From: Stachybotrys elegans
Lineage: Eukaryota > Ascomycota > Sordariomycetes > Hypocreales > Stachybotryaceae
Length of the DNA: 64,000 nucleotides
Assembly: GCA_020746835.1 (NCBI GenBank)
Contig: JAGPNK010000023.1
Coordinates: forward strand, 186,001 to 250,000
Direction: 5' to 3'
Shown: positions 1 to 12,230 of the stretch, in pieces
How positions within the stretch are numbered: position 1 is the first letter of the stretch
Layout of the letters: every line of letters begins with the position of its first letter
Program-made: the position numbers and the translations under genes
The notes under the pieces: generated by a model
Told to the model about the DNA's origin: nothing
The model's input: only the letters and a program-made list of their open reading frames with translations
Database searches by the model: none

Positions 1-273
1 TCACAGTGGGTGCTATTGTGGTTGGAGACGTATTGGCATTCAAATGACCCCGGACAAGGATATGAGCTTAGATATCGCAGGTACATAAACTACTAATGAA
101 AGCTACATGCCAATGTACGATATTGCCCTGTTATTACAATAAAGGGATTGTCAGACTGTAGCCGACATCACCCATTGGCCAGAGCTAGAGAACAATAAGG
201 GGTCTGCGGCTGCGGGAGCGAAAGCTTTAAGTATAGTTATAGAAATATAAAGAGTGTCACCATAAAGCAACCT

Positions 274-2084
274 TTACATTGCAGGCCGCACGTTTGATTC
301 CTTCCCCTCTGTCGTCCACTGTTGCAACTCATACTCCTGGCCAGACGGTGAACTCATAGTCTCATTCGTTTGGCCTGAACGCGATCCACCAGTTTCTTTC
401 CAATTGGAGTTCTCGGGTGGGGAAGAATTCTGCAGTTTCTCGAAAGGACCTTTTGCTAGAAAGAGCTGCGAGTCTTTGCGAGGCCGGCTGGGCAGCCTCT
501 CCGCATAGCCTTTTCCGCTGGTATTCTTTGTTTCATCTCGGGACTTGAGGGATGTAAGGAGGCCGGGGACTCTACGGAGGAGAGGACGTAGCGTCGGAAG
601 GCTGGCGCAGATGATGGCGCAAGCGACTTCGATGATCGACCAGTTGACGACGTCGACACTGTCCCCTGTTGGTACATTATGATCAGTAAGTGTTCTCAGC
701 CTCGGTCTAGAGTATACATTCACTCACACGTTGAGTCAAGTGAATTAGCGAAAGAAACGGTATATTTCAGTCGCATTATACTTGTCACGCAGGCACTAAG
801 ACGAATGTCAGTATCGGGCATTCCCACTCCCACTGGGGCAAGGGTTTTCTTACAAAGAGCCAACGCTGAACATTAGAATGAGGGCAATTCGTTTCTGCAT
901 CGTCAGACGTAATTGGAAGACCTCCTTGATTGGCAAAGCAAAGATGACGATGTCTTCAACGATGCTGAAGATGGCTCCGGAAACCGTGATAGCCGTAATA
1001 TCCAAGCATTTTCCTGTGATCGTTCTACCCCACACGGCATTGACTGGTAAGCATTGTAGGATGACGACAAGCATGTATATCAAGCCATGGCCAACGAGGA
1101 ACACGCCAAAGGTGATGATGGCGCGTTGGAGCCAGGTAGCAGGGAAGATACGACTGAAGAGAACCAGGATTGAGACTTTGGCTGTTACTTGAACAAGCAC
1201 GTAGAGAATTTGAGCTATGTAGAAGAGCTGGTAGTTTGTTAGCGAGTGAGAACCCACTGGGATCCTCAAAGGTTTATGCAAGAGGACGTACCTGGAATAT
1301 CGTCGGCGCATTTTTGGGCCTGACGTTCCAGTAATGGTTTCCGAACCCTAGATGGGTGCCTAGTTGATTTAGCCCATGGGATACTTCACCCCAAGCATTC
1401 GGCAACGCACCGGCAAGCTGGACGGAGCAGAGCCCAACGAAGAAAATTGTGGCCACGATGGTTGTCCAGTCATCCCACCAGAGTCGATTCGACACGGTCC
1501 ATCGGGCAATACACCTCAACACAACGATGACGAGAGTCAAGACGAGACATGAGACGATGGCCACCTTGACTTCGGTACTTCTCGATTCAATAGGGTAGTC
1601 CGCACAAAGACCTCCAAGGAGAGTTGCTGCCTCTGCAATGCAGGTTGATAAGTCATGTAATCTTGGAGCGGGAAAGTATCAGGGAAAACTGACGAGCCTG
1701 GTCGGCAAAGGGACAGGCGAGCTGAACACATGATGAAAGGTCTGCCTGGAATGCCTGGTTGGCACATATGCAGTCGCTTGCAACTTGAACTGATGTAAGG
1801 CTGCAATTTCCGCCGATCACTGCGTTTGTAAGACATGGTCTCTATTTCGGGGAACGAATAGCAACAAGTCAGCGAATGCAGTGTCTGACATCCCTCATAT
1901 ATACATGCGTTGCTCCTGAAGGCAGGCAAGACAATCATTGATCTTCCTCAAAATCACCAGATTCAACACTTACAGAGCATTCGGGAGTTGCCGATAGAAG
2001 ATCCAATACGCCCTGGGCAGCGACTGGACGCCCTGACAATAATGCCAACGCCGCTGCCAGAAGCGCGGTGGCGGGTACTCTCAT
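274..2084 (-). CDS. CFEM-domain Pth11-like seven-helix receptor
   Basis: Likely plasma-membrane G-protein-coupled-receptor-like protein of the fungal Pth11 class, which senses surface or nutrient cues. Six exons join in phase (2084-1974, 1841-1694, 1632-1292, 1227-854, 795-728, 665-274) to give 477 residues. A signal peptide (M-R-V-P-A-T-A-L-L) leads into a complete CFEM module with eight cysteines, including the hallmark D-C-I-C-A-N core, then a rhodopsin-like bundle with the W-W-D-D-W motif after the first helix and the T-W-D-S-V-D...LPTLRPL segment near the last helix. The tail is Ser/Lys-rich and cytoplasmic. The start was chosen because the ATG at 2084 opens directly onto the signal peptide; an in-frame ATG 36 nt upstream would place a charged stretch before it. 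The family assignment is firm; ligand and pathway are unknown. Confidence 0.88.
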
Positions 2085-3110
2085 CGTGTTGAGCGCGTTA
2101 CGCGTGTATTCAACGATCAAGACAATACAAATACTTCTCGCTTCTCGAATCAGAAGGAAATGAAGCGATAGAGAGCTTCAGCAAAGGACTCGAAGCAGGA
2201 TGAAGGGAATGGGAGAGGTCATCAATGCCAGACAATGGTGAAGAGAGATGAACAGCAGCTTGTCACATCTGACGACCCGCTCGGACCGCAGCCATCCCCA
2301 CACGTTGTTATCACGTATTTATTTGGCCCGCCCTAGGTCACCCTTCATCACACGCGCAAGCGAAGCCACTGCGGAAACTCGTGGATTGATGCCCTCCTCA
2401 AGTCATCGCCATCCATATGCACGATTCAAGTCCTCTGTAATTACATATGAACAGTCCGGCTTCCAAATGACCTATTGAATTGGTTCACACATACAAATAC
2501 AAGACACACCTTTCTACACACATGCATTTAGCATATACCCTGTGAGAGTTGTTACCCTGGGAGAGCCCTCACATTGTCTACGAATACGCACAGGTTGTTC
2601 TCTACGCATGGGGCGCGTTCGCGCGGCCAAGGTCTCAAGGTATACTTCAGGTAATACTCACACTACTCGGCAGGTACGGAGTAGTCTCCAGATCGGTTAA
2701 GAGAATCCCTTCTTGCCCCTGCCGACACACCCCGCAATTCTCCTCCCCAACTGCCCTTTCAAGTAGCATGTCCCGTGCCAAGACGTGAGTTCGGAGTGGC
2801 ATGGCGAAAAAGCAGGTCTTGTAACAACAACGGCAGGAGTCATACGACTCGACTGAGCCTAAATAGGGAGGTGTGTAATTAACCATTAATGCAGAGCCAC
2901 ATGTGCCGAGCTTGGATGATTCTCACGATGGCGAAAATATATATCTTGCCTCTTGTCAAGCGAATCCGGGATGGGGAGAAGATAGAGATCACTGGTAGCC
3001 AGACCATGTCCCTTCCAGGGTAGTTCACTCGTTTGTCTGTCTTCCCTGCTCCCCGGACCTTGCCTTTGCTGTTGCAACGAGCTGCTTTCCGATTCGATAC
3101 GCACTCTATC
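2085..3110. other. intergenic region, no gene seen
   Basis: About 1 kb between the divergently transcribed receptor gene and the GMC oxidoreductase gene, so it should hold both promoters. Only short random reading frames occur. No repeat or RNA gene was recognised. Confidence 0.6.
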
Positions 3111-5182
3111 ATGCAGTTATCTTGGTGCTTTCTTTCACTAAGCTGCCTTGCGGCCAGCACGGCAGCTATTGCCATTCCCGAGTTAGCGTGAGTAACCCCT
3201 CCCCTTGACTCCGGCTCAAAAACCCTCGTCGGTCTAAGCTATGCTTTAAGCACATGGTGATCTTGCCTTATTATGTGTGCGGAAGTAGCACTAACATCCC
3301 GTGTGGCAGGACTAGCTTCGATAGCACCTACGACTACGTAATCGTCGGCTCAGGACCGGGTGGCGCTCCTCTAGCTTCGCGCCTCGCTATTGCAGGCAAG
3401 AAAGTTCTTTTGATCGAGGCAGGCGATGACCAAGGCCTGTCGACCGAGTATCAAGTTCCCGCTCTCAGCCTGCAATCCACAGAGTATGAGCCTATGCGAT
3501 GGGACTACTATGTCAACCACTACAGCGATCTCCATGTCCAACAGAAGGACTCCAAAATGTCCTACAGGACTAGCAATGGAGGTTTGTATACTGGACTTGC
3601 TCCAAGTGCTGATGCAGAGCCTCTTGGTGTTCTCTACCCAAGATCTGGCACCATTGGTGGCTGCGCAGCACATAATGCTCTGATCACCGTCTATCCTCAT
3701 GCGAGTGATTGGAACAAGATTGCTGCTCTGACTGGTGACAGCTCTTGGAATGCTTCCAACATGCGCCAGTACTTCAAGCGCCTCGAGAGCGCAAGATACC
3801 TGCCCAACGCCATTGTTGGCCATGGTTTTGACGGATGGCTCACTACGAGCGTCACCGATCTCGGCCTCGTAATCAAGGACATCAAACTCCTGACTGTCAT
3901 CGTCTCAGCCGCTGCAGCCATGGGCAAGAGTTTCCTCGGTCTTGTCCTCTCGACGGTGGCTGGCCTGGGTCAAGTCTTGCTCAGGGACGTCAATGCAGAC
4001 ACCCCTCGTCGGGATTCCGCCGAGGGGCTCTACCAAGTTCCCATCACAGTCAAGGATGGCATCAGGGTCGGTCCCCGCGAATTCGTCCTCGAAACGGCCA
4101 ACGCTAAGAACAAGGATGGCTCCCGCAAGTATCACCTCGACATTATGATGAACACACTAGCCACCAAGGTCCGTTTCGACACGTCCGGCACTAAGCCTCG
4201 CGCGGTTGGTGTCGACTTCATCTCTGGCAAGAGCTTGTACAAGGCCGATCCTCGTGCTAAGCCTGTTGCCTCGTCCACTGCCGGCTCCGTCAACGCATCT
4301 GCCGAGGTCATACTGGCTGCTGGCGCTTTTAACACGCCTCAGCTCCTGAAGCTTAGCGGCGTCGGACCCAAGGCTGAGCTTGACTCTTTCGAGATCCCTG
4401 TCGTTGTCAATCTTCCTGGCGTTGGCACCAACCTCCAGGATCGCTATGAGACTGCCATTATCGGCGAGACCGAGTCCGACTTCGAAATTATCAAGGGCTG
4501 TACTTTTGGCCGGGAAGGCGACCCCTGCCTATCGAAGTGGAAGACCGGTGACAGGGGCATCTACGCCTCTAACGGCATTTCTCTGGGCATCGTTAAGAAG
4601 TCTTCCGTTGCCACAACTAGTGACCCAGATCTCTTCATCGCTGGTGCGCCCGTCGCCTTCAGTGGCTACTATCCTGGCTATGCTGCAAACGCCACCACAG
4701 ATCGCAAACATTGGTCGTGGATCACTCTCAAGGCACACACCTCCAATAAGGCCGGCACTGTCCGCCTTCGTTCCACTGATCCCAGGGACATGCCCCAGAT
4801 TGACTTCAACTACTTCCAGCAGGGGGGTGATGCTGATAGGAAAGCTGTCGTTGAGGGCATGAAGCTTTCCCGCAAGATGATGAGGGACGTCATTCCTCTA
4901 GCTGGCGGCTTCAAGGAGGTTTGGCCCGGTTCCAGTGTGTCAGACGCTGGTCTTGAGGACTGGGTCACGAACGAGGCATGGGGACACCACGCCAGCTGTA
5001 CGTGTCCAATTGGCAAAGACAGCGATCCGATGGCTGTCCTAGATAGCAAGTTTAGGGTGCGCGGAACGGACGGACTCCGAGTTGTGGATGCCTCTGTATT
5101 CCCTGAGATCCCCGGCTTCTACATTGCCGTGCCTGTGTATATGATCAGCGAGAAGGCTGCGACAGTCATTCTGGGTCAATGA
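3111..5182 (+). CDS. secreted GMC-family FAD oxidoreductase
   Basis: Flavoenzyme of the glucose-methanol-choline family, probably an extracellular alcohol, aryl-alcohol or sugar oxidase/dehydrogenase. Exon 1 (3111-3187) encodes a signal peptide (M-Q-L-S-W-C-F-L-S-L) ending in A-I-A-I-P-E-L. A 122-nt intron follows, and exon 2 (3310-5182) carries the rest, 649 residues in all, normal for the family. The ADP-binding motif V-G-S-G-P-G-G is near residue 38. The substrate-side signature A-A-G-A-F-N-T-P-Q-L-L-K-L-S-G-V-G is in the middle. The catalytic His lies in W-G-H-H-A-S-C-T-C-P near the C-terminus. The second active-site position, usually His or Asn in an N-P-x-x-T context, falls in an I-P-G-F-Y-I context instead, as in several choline-dehydrogenase-like fungal members. 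The exact substrate cannot be told. Confidence 0.88.
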
Positions 5183-5193
5183 CTGGTGTAAAA

Positions 5194-5805
5194 TTAATAG
5201 TGTGTGGGTGGAATCGGCAGGAATACAGCTCTATTCGGTGCCTCGGCTGTCAGTCGATAAATTGATCCGCATCTTGGAAGATCAGTCTCAAACCATTGGA
5301 GGGGTACCCCTGTTTTTGGTATCCCTGTTACTTCCGGGACCACAGCCATGAAGACGTTGTGGTCCCACAGACCCCATGGCCGCCAACCACGCTTATCGTT
5401 CTGCGGCGCCTCGAAGATGTAGCTCTCAGTGCTGCAAAAAAATGCAAGAATCTTGTATCTGCCATGCTCCGGATCTGGAATTGTCTTTCTGAGGAAGTTG
5501 CAAAGCCGGCATGCTGATTCACGGGACAATCTCTCACCCAAAGTCGTGACGTAGTAGAAGTCGGCGAGATACGGCGGGCCGTCTTGGTAGGATCGGTACA
5601 CTTTAAGTTCCCTATTGTTTTGGCCTCTACGTGAACCTTTGTAGAGCTCGTAGGCGCGATGGAATCTCGCCTCGAGATTGAGTCCTCCACAGTCGTTGCA
5701 TAGGCCGGCTCTCTCTTCCAAGTACTCAGATGCATTGATAAGCCATTCCGTTGTATCCAACCGCCCATCAACTGAGTGTTCTGAATCGTACTCTAGTGAG
5801 TCCAT
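5194..5805 (-). pseudogene. truncated N-terminus of a HET-type protein
   Basis: A 204-residue reading frame resembling the pre-domain N-terminus of a common fungal HET (heterokaryon incompatibility) subfamily: an L-C-N-D-C-x2-L-N-L-E-A-R-F zinc-like start, the L-S-R-E-S-A-C-R-L-C-N-F-L-R-K block, then an F-E-T-D-L-P-R-C-G segment. The frame stops before any HET domain (no alternative exon found), 12 bp from the convergent stop of the GMC gene. The start was set at M-D-S-L-E-Y; the track-level reading frame extends further upstream in non-homologous sequence. I infer a remnant that lost its effector half, although a short expressed protein cannot be excluded. The subfamily assignment comes from memory of the motif pattern. 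Confidence 0.5.
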
Positions 5806-6426
5806 AGTGGGCTGGAAGCGCTGTAAGATCGTGTTGGTACTCCCTTCGATACAGCTATGGAATTTACAGACGAATGCATAATAAATGGACAGTAAGAGAG
5901 TCCTATTTATGATCAGTGGCCTAAGGTACTTCGTCAGCCTTAACCGCCGTGGCTTGTGCAGACATGCTTCCATTCCATAGTAAATTCTCTAGCGTCTCTC
6001 ACTGTAGCATTCCCAAAATAGAGTCCATGGAGGCTTCATCCATATCCCAATTTACTGTTGATTATTGGTGAAATACACCGCTTACGTGGACCCCATCTTA
6101 CGTTATACTATACGATACACTATAAATAACAATATACAAGTTCACTCGGCAAAACTCTTTTCCTTGTCAGCATACTCGAAAAGCGTCACGGGCCCATTGT
6201 CGGCTATCTCGGCACTAGGTACTACACAGAACAGCATCCCGAATGTTCTCCTAGCCCTGTCATAGCGTAAGCATGTACATGTATATCAGGGGCTCGCAGC
6301 AGGTCAGAACGAATCTCTTCAAGTCTTTATCCACTTCCCATCTTTTTTAGCCTTATTCTACATATCATTACAGACTTTGAACACTCTTCAATTATCATCT
6401 TAGCATTTACATAAACAACCTTTATC
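5806..6426. other. intergenic region, no gene seen
   Basis: Contains the leader of the downstream esterase gene, rich in C/T close to its start codon. There is a locally AT-rich patch around 6100-6145. No gene or repeat recognised. Confidence 0.5.
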
Positions 6427-7185
6427 ATGTTCTTCAAGAGTCTTATTCCTGCCTTTGCCCTGGGCGCAAGCGCCGAGTTGATTGTAGGACTGGGTTCTTC
6501 GTACGCTGCAGGACCAGGTCTTGCACAGCCGATTGGCGAGATTCTGCGCCAAAAACTCTCAGATCACGACGGACAAGAGTGGTCCTTCACCAACCATGCT
6601 GTCAGTGGTAGCATCTTGACGGACATTACGGCAAATCAGTCCCCGGAGCTTGAAGGGTCCAACCCAAGGATTGCGTACATTGTCTCCGGTGGCAACGATC
6701 TCTCATATGTCACTTGTTTGGGCAACCCCAATAACAGCGCATGCCAGAACTCCATCTCCGAGGATGAATGGAAGCAGCGTTACAAAGACGTTTTGGATTC
6801 TGTTATCCGACATACAGCTGGTGATCCAGCTCTGACAATTTTCTGCGTGACATACATCAGGGCCCTTGGCGCAGACACCGTTTGCCCAAGCGATGACTGC
6901 CCGATGGAACCCGACGAGAAGGAGCAAAATGACAATCTTTACAACCGACTTGTCGACTACACGGTTCGTGCGATAGATGAGTGGAAGGCCACCGAAGACA
7001 ACGGACAGCACGATGTGCGCATGATTCCCATGCGCCAGAACAGTGCGGAGCACTACATTGGCACCGCCGAGCCGTGGATCAATGGAGCGCAGATCCCAGT
7101 GGGTGCAGGAGGCATTGCCTGGCACCCTAACAATGCAGGAGCTAATGCGGTTGCTGAGTTCCTTTTCCAAAGCTTTACCAACTAG
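6427..7185 (+). CDS. secreted SGNH/GDSL-type hydrolase
   Basis: Single-exon 252-residue protein, probably an extracellular esterase or carbohydrate deacetylase. The N-terminus M-F-F-K-S-L-I-P-A-F-A-L-G-A-S-A is a signal peptide. Family blocks are visible: block I G-L-G-S-S-Y-A-A-G with the nucleophile Ser near residue 24, block II Gly in N-H-A-V-S-G, block III G-G-N-D near residue 89, and block V W-H-P-N with the catalytic His near the C-terminus. The four Cys in the middle (V-T-C-L...C, C-P-S-D-D-C) probably form disulfides, consistent with secretion. The length is typical of the compact SGNH fold. No neighbour suggests a pathway. Confidence 0.82.
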   Translation: MFFKSLIPAFALGASAELIVGLGSSYAAGPGLAQPIGEILRQKLSDHDGQEWSFTNHAVSGSILTDITANQSPELEGSNPRIAYIVSGGNDLSYVTCLGNPNNSACQNSISEDEWKQRYKDVLDSVIRHTAGDPALTIFCVTYIRALGADTVCPSDDCPMEPDEKEQNDNLYNRLVDYTVRAIDEWKATEDNGQHDVRMIPMRQNSAEHYIGTAEPWINGAQIPVGAGGIAWHPNNAGANAVAEFLFQSFTN

Positions 7186-8037
7186 TCTCTACACCTCTAT
7201 AGCCCTTTGATTTCTTAGCAAGCAACGACGTGGATATATTTTAAGGAGACCTATGATATACCATGAGAGTGTGTTATTGGAGACGCACATCCATCCCCTG
7301 TTCATAAGAAAATCAAAAAGCTATTAGTTTAGATAGCGATTGAACTGCTGCCACTCAAATTATAAGAACTCCAACTGCCCTAAAACGGAGACGAAAAAAC
7401 CATAGACTTAGTCTGACGCTTAACGTAGGTTGTATGTGCTGACTGGCTTGTCCTTTCATCAAAATTGCTCCCAACGGGAGACAACAGCATAATAATGGAT
7501 TTATCCAGTGCTTAAACAGCCCTGATGGCCGTGGCTAGTCAAGCGAAAGTGGGGAGTGAATTTGGCTACAGAAAGGAAAACAATGAGACCGTACATCGCC
7601 GACCAAATGGATGCGACTATACAAGTTGTGATAGTGGTTATGGATCTTAGCAGGCACCAATCTCATCCACACAGCGGAATCGCAGAGGCCAATACCTCCT
7701 CTATATTATATCCATATACCATAGGCAGAAATTCGTATAAAATGCGCTCCCAGATTTTTTCAACCATAGGTAACCATCTTGCCAATTAAAGATACAAAGA
7801 AGTGCCATATAAAGTATGGCCGTAGTGGCATGTGCATAGCAAATACCTGAAAACCCCTGGTTAGAGGGCTCTCTACATTTGCAGACATGCTTATCGTTAA
7901 TAATAAAGCCATAGCTAATGGCCCATAATATCAAGCAATATATCTACTAAATCGAAACGTACCGATAGAAGTAGCGAGCAGAACTCATCGAGAACGGTAG
8001 AGCTAGAGACTGTAGCGTATAACACGACCTCGCCCTC
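7186..8037. other. intergenic region, no gene seen
   Basis: About 850 bp, moderately AT-rich, without a credible reading frame, between the esterase gene and a decayed vWA gene. Confidence 0.5.
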
Positions 8038-8715
8038 CTATAGAACCTCCCAGCCCACAGAGGTAAGCACTATGATGGGATGCATAACGCCAGACACTTT
8101 AGACGCCATGGTGGATAGAAGTTATTCACCAGAGTTCCAATCTTCAGCCGCCTTAAAGTGAATGCTGCGGCAAGCTGACGTTTTGTCGCTAGTGAGGAAA
8201 ACCGTTGCTATACTCACATTCGCCTCCTTCAAACTATCCGCAACTTCCAACGGGGTGCCACCAGTGGAGAAACCGTCCGATACAAGAACGAGGACACAGC
8301 GCTCAGCACCAGGATCCCTATTAAAAACCTCAAGTGACTGACTCAAAGCTTTTCGTATCGGTGTCCTGCCATACATATACAGTCGACGCGTGTCGAATAA
8401 GGCGGAATCCCCGCTTCCCTTGCGGGGGGTGTTGGCTTCTGACCGCTTCTGCAATCGTTTCAGCAGGTCCACCACATCGCCAACCGCTCCAGAAATGCAG
8501 CGCGCAAGATGAAGCGTTTCCGAATCATCCACCGCTTCATCTTCCTTCGTCCGCATAGACCTCGCCGGCATACCCACCGGCCGATAGAGCCAAAGCAGCA
8601 ATAACTGGCCCTCCAATGGCTGCACCGACGACTCCCAATAACTTCCCGCCATATTAAGCCCCTTTCTTTTTTGTTTGTATCTGCTCCAGAGGAGGAATTG
8701 CGTCGACGGGTTCAC
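8038..8715 (-). pseudogene. broken von Willebrand factor A domain gene
   Basis: The frame from 8715 encodes a vWA core: G-R-T-P-I-R-K-A-L with a D-P-G-A-E-R-C-V-L-V-L-V-S-D-G strand (acidic MIDAS-type residues) and A-T-V-F-L-T. It hits TAA at 8124-8122, but the same frame beyond the stop still reads as the vWA tail (M-A-S-K-V-S-G-V-M-H-P, then T-S-V-G-W-E-V) to TAG at 8038. The amino half lacks the expected first MIDAS strand (D-x-S-x-S). The gene is therefore 5' truncated and interrupted by a nonsense codon. Recoding is less likely than decay given the missing start. No partner gene was recognised. Confidence 0.6.
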
Positions 8716-9025
8716 TAATGCCGTTTAACACGCGATACAAAGGCAGCCGATGATAGTGTGGCAGAAGCCGTTGCAAGAGCCGCTTTATGAAGTGTGATCT
8801 TGAATTGTATGAAATGAGTGAAATTGTCGGTCAGAATCGTTACCCTGCTTAACCACTCGCAGAATTCCCAATGTTTGCAAGGACAAGTTGTTGTTTGCGA
8901 GCTTTTCTCATCCACTTTGACACAGTCCAAGCTCGGGCGGAGAGCTGGAATCTCCACTGTGTTGCACCATGACTGTCTAACACCTTTCTTATCTGTATAT
9001 AACGACAACAGTGAATATAAGTAGA
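8716..9025. other. short spacer with unassigned reading frames
   Basis: Overlapping short frames on both strands, none with recognised homology. It may hold further decayed vWA-gene sequence. Confidence 0.3.
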
Positions 9026-10684
9026 CTAAAATAATCCTTTTTTCTCATCGAAGTAGACATCAACTGCCATTAAGGCTGCGATGACCTGTTCTTTCGACAC
9101 ACCAGGAGCCTTCAGCAACGCTTGGGCCAGAGGTGGGAGGGATTCTAATAACCCTGTAATCTGATCTTGACTCGGAACTTCTTTCCCAAATTCCCGAGCA
9201 ACAGTGGCCGCTTTGGCAGAGATGTCTGACGCATATGACTCTTGTACTTCCTTGGCTATCCTGCCGTCGACCAGAACATCCAATCCAACAGCTGCTAGGC
9301 CCTTGGCACAATTAATTGCTCTCATAAATGCGTCCTCTGTGCCAGCGGCCTTGACAAATGCCGGCGTATGATTGACTGCCCCGCCACTTTCGATGAAGAA
9401 TGCAGCCTGCATGGCTGGACAGAAATGGGAGACGTTCCCTGTAATCAACAAGTTAATATATGGGCACTGGACTCATTATGCACTTTGATCTCTTGCCTTG
9501 GTCCGAGGCGGCACCGGGGTTGTCTGTAATTTCGGGCAGCTTGTAGACCGTCTTGACACCGAATTCGTTCATGCGCTTGGTGAAATCCTGGCATAGGGAT
9601 GGGTTGGAAATAATATCCCAATAAGCGGCTCGCGTACTAGACTAAATTAATATATAATATTCGTAGGTGCTGTTCACTGCGTAAGCACTTACTCGTTCAC
9701 TTTCGTGGTACAGCCTGCGGCTTGGCCTCCTGACTCGAAGCAACGGGTGACCTTGTGGCGAAGATCATCCAAGTCCTTCCTGGATGGTGCCCTGATACTG
9801 TATTCCGCCCTAGAGTGATCGGGAATGATATTGGCGGCCTTGCCCCCGTCCTTTATGATGCCAGCCACTCTCAAGGATGGGTGCAGTTGCTGGCGGAGGG
9901 CTGAAATGGCGACGTATGAGTTCACAAAGGCGTCTAAAGCATTCCGTCCGTCCCAAGGGGCAATTCCAGCATGTGAAGCAAGACCTTCAAAGTCAACCAC
10001 CAACCTTTGCGAAGCAAGGCTCCTAGTAAAGGCGAGGGCTCTCAGGTCCTTATCGGAAGCCAGTGGCCCAGGGTGGGCCATTATGCAAGCATCAACGTTA
10101 GTATAGGCTCCATACTGGAGCAATTTGATCTTGCCTCCGCCGCTCTCTTCCGCTGGAGTTCCAAGAAGCTTTACGGTACCTGGCAAGCCCAACATTTTCA
10201 GCATCTCCCAGCAGGCGACGAAGGCTGCAATCGAGGCAGACGCAATCAGATTGTGACCGCAGGCATGCGCGGACTTGTATTTTGGAGGAACCATGTCTGG
10301 CACTACGACCATGTTGGGAAGAGCGTCGTACTCGGCATTATACGCTACCGTTCGATGATTGGTGCCCGTATCGTCAGTGCCTCGTGTGGTGACTTCAATC
10401 AGAAAGCTAGTATCGATGTCATATGCATGTCGATGGACTTTGTAGTCCGAACCCAAAGACTCGAAGTAGTCGCAGATAGCATCGTGGGCTGTAGATTCGT
10501 GCCAGGCTAGCTCTGCATTGTTAAAGATCTGCTCTCCAAGAGGTTATTAGCTTATGTCTAACATAAGTCAGATAATAGGAACCTTGTAATTGATGTCCTT
10601 TATCGCGGCTGAGTGGTCGGTAATGGTTTTTTCAATACTTTGACGAATTTCTTCGTCCGTAAATTGAGCCGACTTGCTATCCAT
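9026..10684 (-). CDS. M20-family metallopeptidase / amidohydrolase
   Basis: Zinc-dependent hydrolase of the M20 peptidase/aminoacylase superfamily, closest in style to PM20D2-like dipeptidases and amidohydrolases; probably cytosolic, as no signal peptide is seen. Four exons join in phase: 10684-10583, 10528-9693, 9636-9497, 9438-9026. Metal-site motifs: Y-N-A-E-Y-D-A-L-P, H-A-C-G-H-N, the catalytic Glu pair in G-T-P-A-E-E-S-G-G-G-K, and the C-terminal ligand region G-N-V-S-H-F-C-P. The dimerisation (lid) domain includes G-L-A-S-H-A-G-I-A-P-W-D-G-R-N-A-L-D. Intron 3 needs a GC donor (C-A-A-G|GCAAGA), the common non-canonical class. The C-terminus carries an extra alpha-helical extension of roughly 100 residues after the last motif. 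Substrate unknown. Confidence 0.85.
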
Positions 10685-12230
10685 TTGCGGTCTAGAGGCG
10701 TGGAATGGATGAGTGATGAGATTTTCTCAGCTAAGGATTGAACTAGACTCGCACCATCGACATGACCTACTATGATTGTAGGGGTAAGTAGACGAGGTGA
10801 CAGAGTATACTTTATACCTACACGCTATGGGTTCTGGCGCGGCGGGATACGTGGCGGTTTTGTGGTTTCAGGCAGCCTTACCTGGCTACATCCTTTAACA
10901 CGTGTGAAGCCGCCTCACTAAGTTCGGGCCGTACATACCAAGGGCCCAGCGTCTGCTTCACCGACAAGTTAGGTGTCAACGGCTATCCCTGCTTCCTGTC
11001 CGGCCTAGACTCACTATAGCGGACCATAAAGTCTTTCCAGCATCAGACATGCTCATCCTCGACAATGATTGGTTAATTTTGTATTCGCGCCCACACAGGG
11101 TCCAAATTCAGCCAGCCACTCAAGTTCAGCTTGGACGGAATAGGATATGCCGTAAGACATTCAGACGGCGGACAGAACCAGCCATGTCTTGTTGGTCTCG
11201 GCACATTCCTCTCGGCGCATGATTACCTCGTGAGTACAATTATCATATGTGAGGCGTCTTGAATGATAATGATGTGTTTACACGTTCCCGCGTTCTTTTA
11301 TGAAGCGGCCGGACCTCCTATGGTGCCTGACCCCTATTGGCCTGATATCGACAAGGCTTGTGCTGTTCAGCCGCAGCTGAGGCAGGGGTAGCCAAGCCAA
11401 AGGCACATGAAACCGTTGTGTTATTATAAGCCCTCAAGCCAACTAGTGGTGCCCAATCTCTTCTGACTGGTCAAGCCCAGTCTGCCACGAAGCAATGGAC
11501 CTCTGTTAGAATTGCCGAAACGTCATCCTCATTAATGAAAGCAGAGTGGTGAACAACTTCTCAAAAAGAGAAAAACATCACCCGTCTCTCGCTTCACATT
11601 AAATCGCTATAGTTATGGGCTGTCGGGCTCAGGTTGATACGTATGGAGCAAGAGTTATCCATACAATGGCCCTTTGATAACGCCACCTTTGCCGCCATCC
11701 AGGAGGCACTCGGCCTGCCGCCTTCATGCTCCCATAAATCGGGCAAGCGGAGGATATCAATCAGGGCCCACCAGGTGTAATACCAATGCCACTGATGGTG
11801 TTACTCGCTGACATCCCAGTTCTCATTTACGATCGAACAACAACGGGGCCATATCAACTGTCCTGAAATATGACTACCGCCAATGTTACCACTGGCTACG
11901 CTTTACTATGCTCGAGAATATCGCTCGAAGCTGCCTACGCTCAGGTCTGCTCTCAATTGCCGCAATTTCCCCATCCGCTTTTGGTCCCGCCAGATCCAGT
12001 AGTGGGCAAACGATCCTCAAGCCGGGAGCATCTTCTGGCTAAATGGCATGGTAGAGACGAGGAAATCCACCATCTCTCGAGATGGCCACCTCATGCGCAG
12101 CGGACAGCCTGCTTGGCGCAAACTTCTGCTTCAAAGGGGGGAAGGCGATCGTGCAAAACTGGCTTAGTTTCCGCTACTATTCCTCGTCAGCTTGTGCGTA
12201 AATTCTCTGCCCTGGCGCCTTCCGTCTTAC
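10685..12230. other. long intergenic region, no gene seen
   Basis: About 1.5 kb between two minus-strand genes. Reading frames longer than about 60 codons are absent for most of it, apart from a frame opening at 11870 that is antisense to the downstream membrane-protein gene. No repeat was recognised. Confidence 0.55.
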
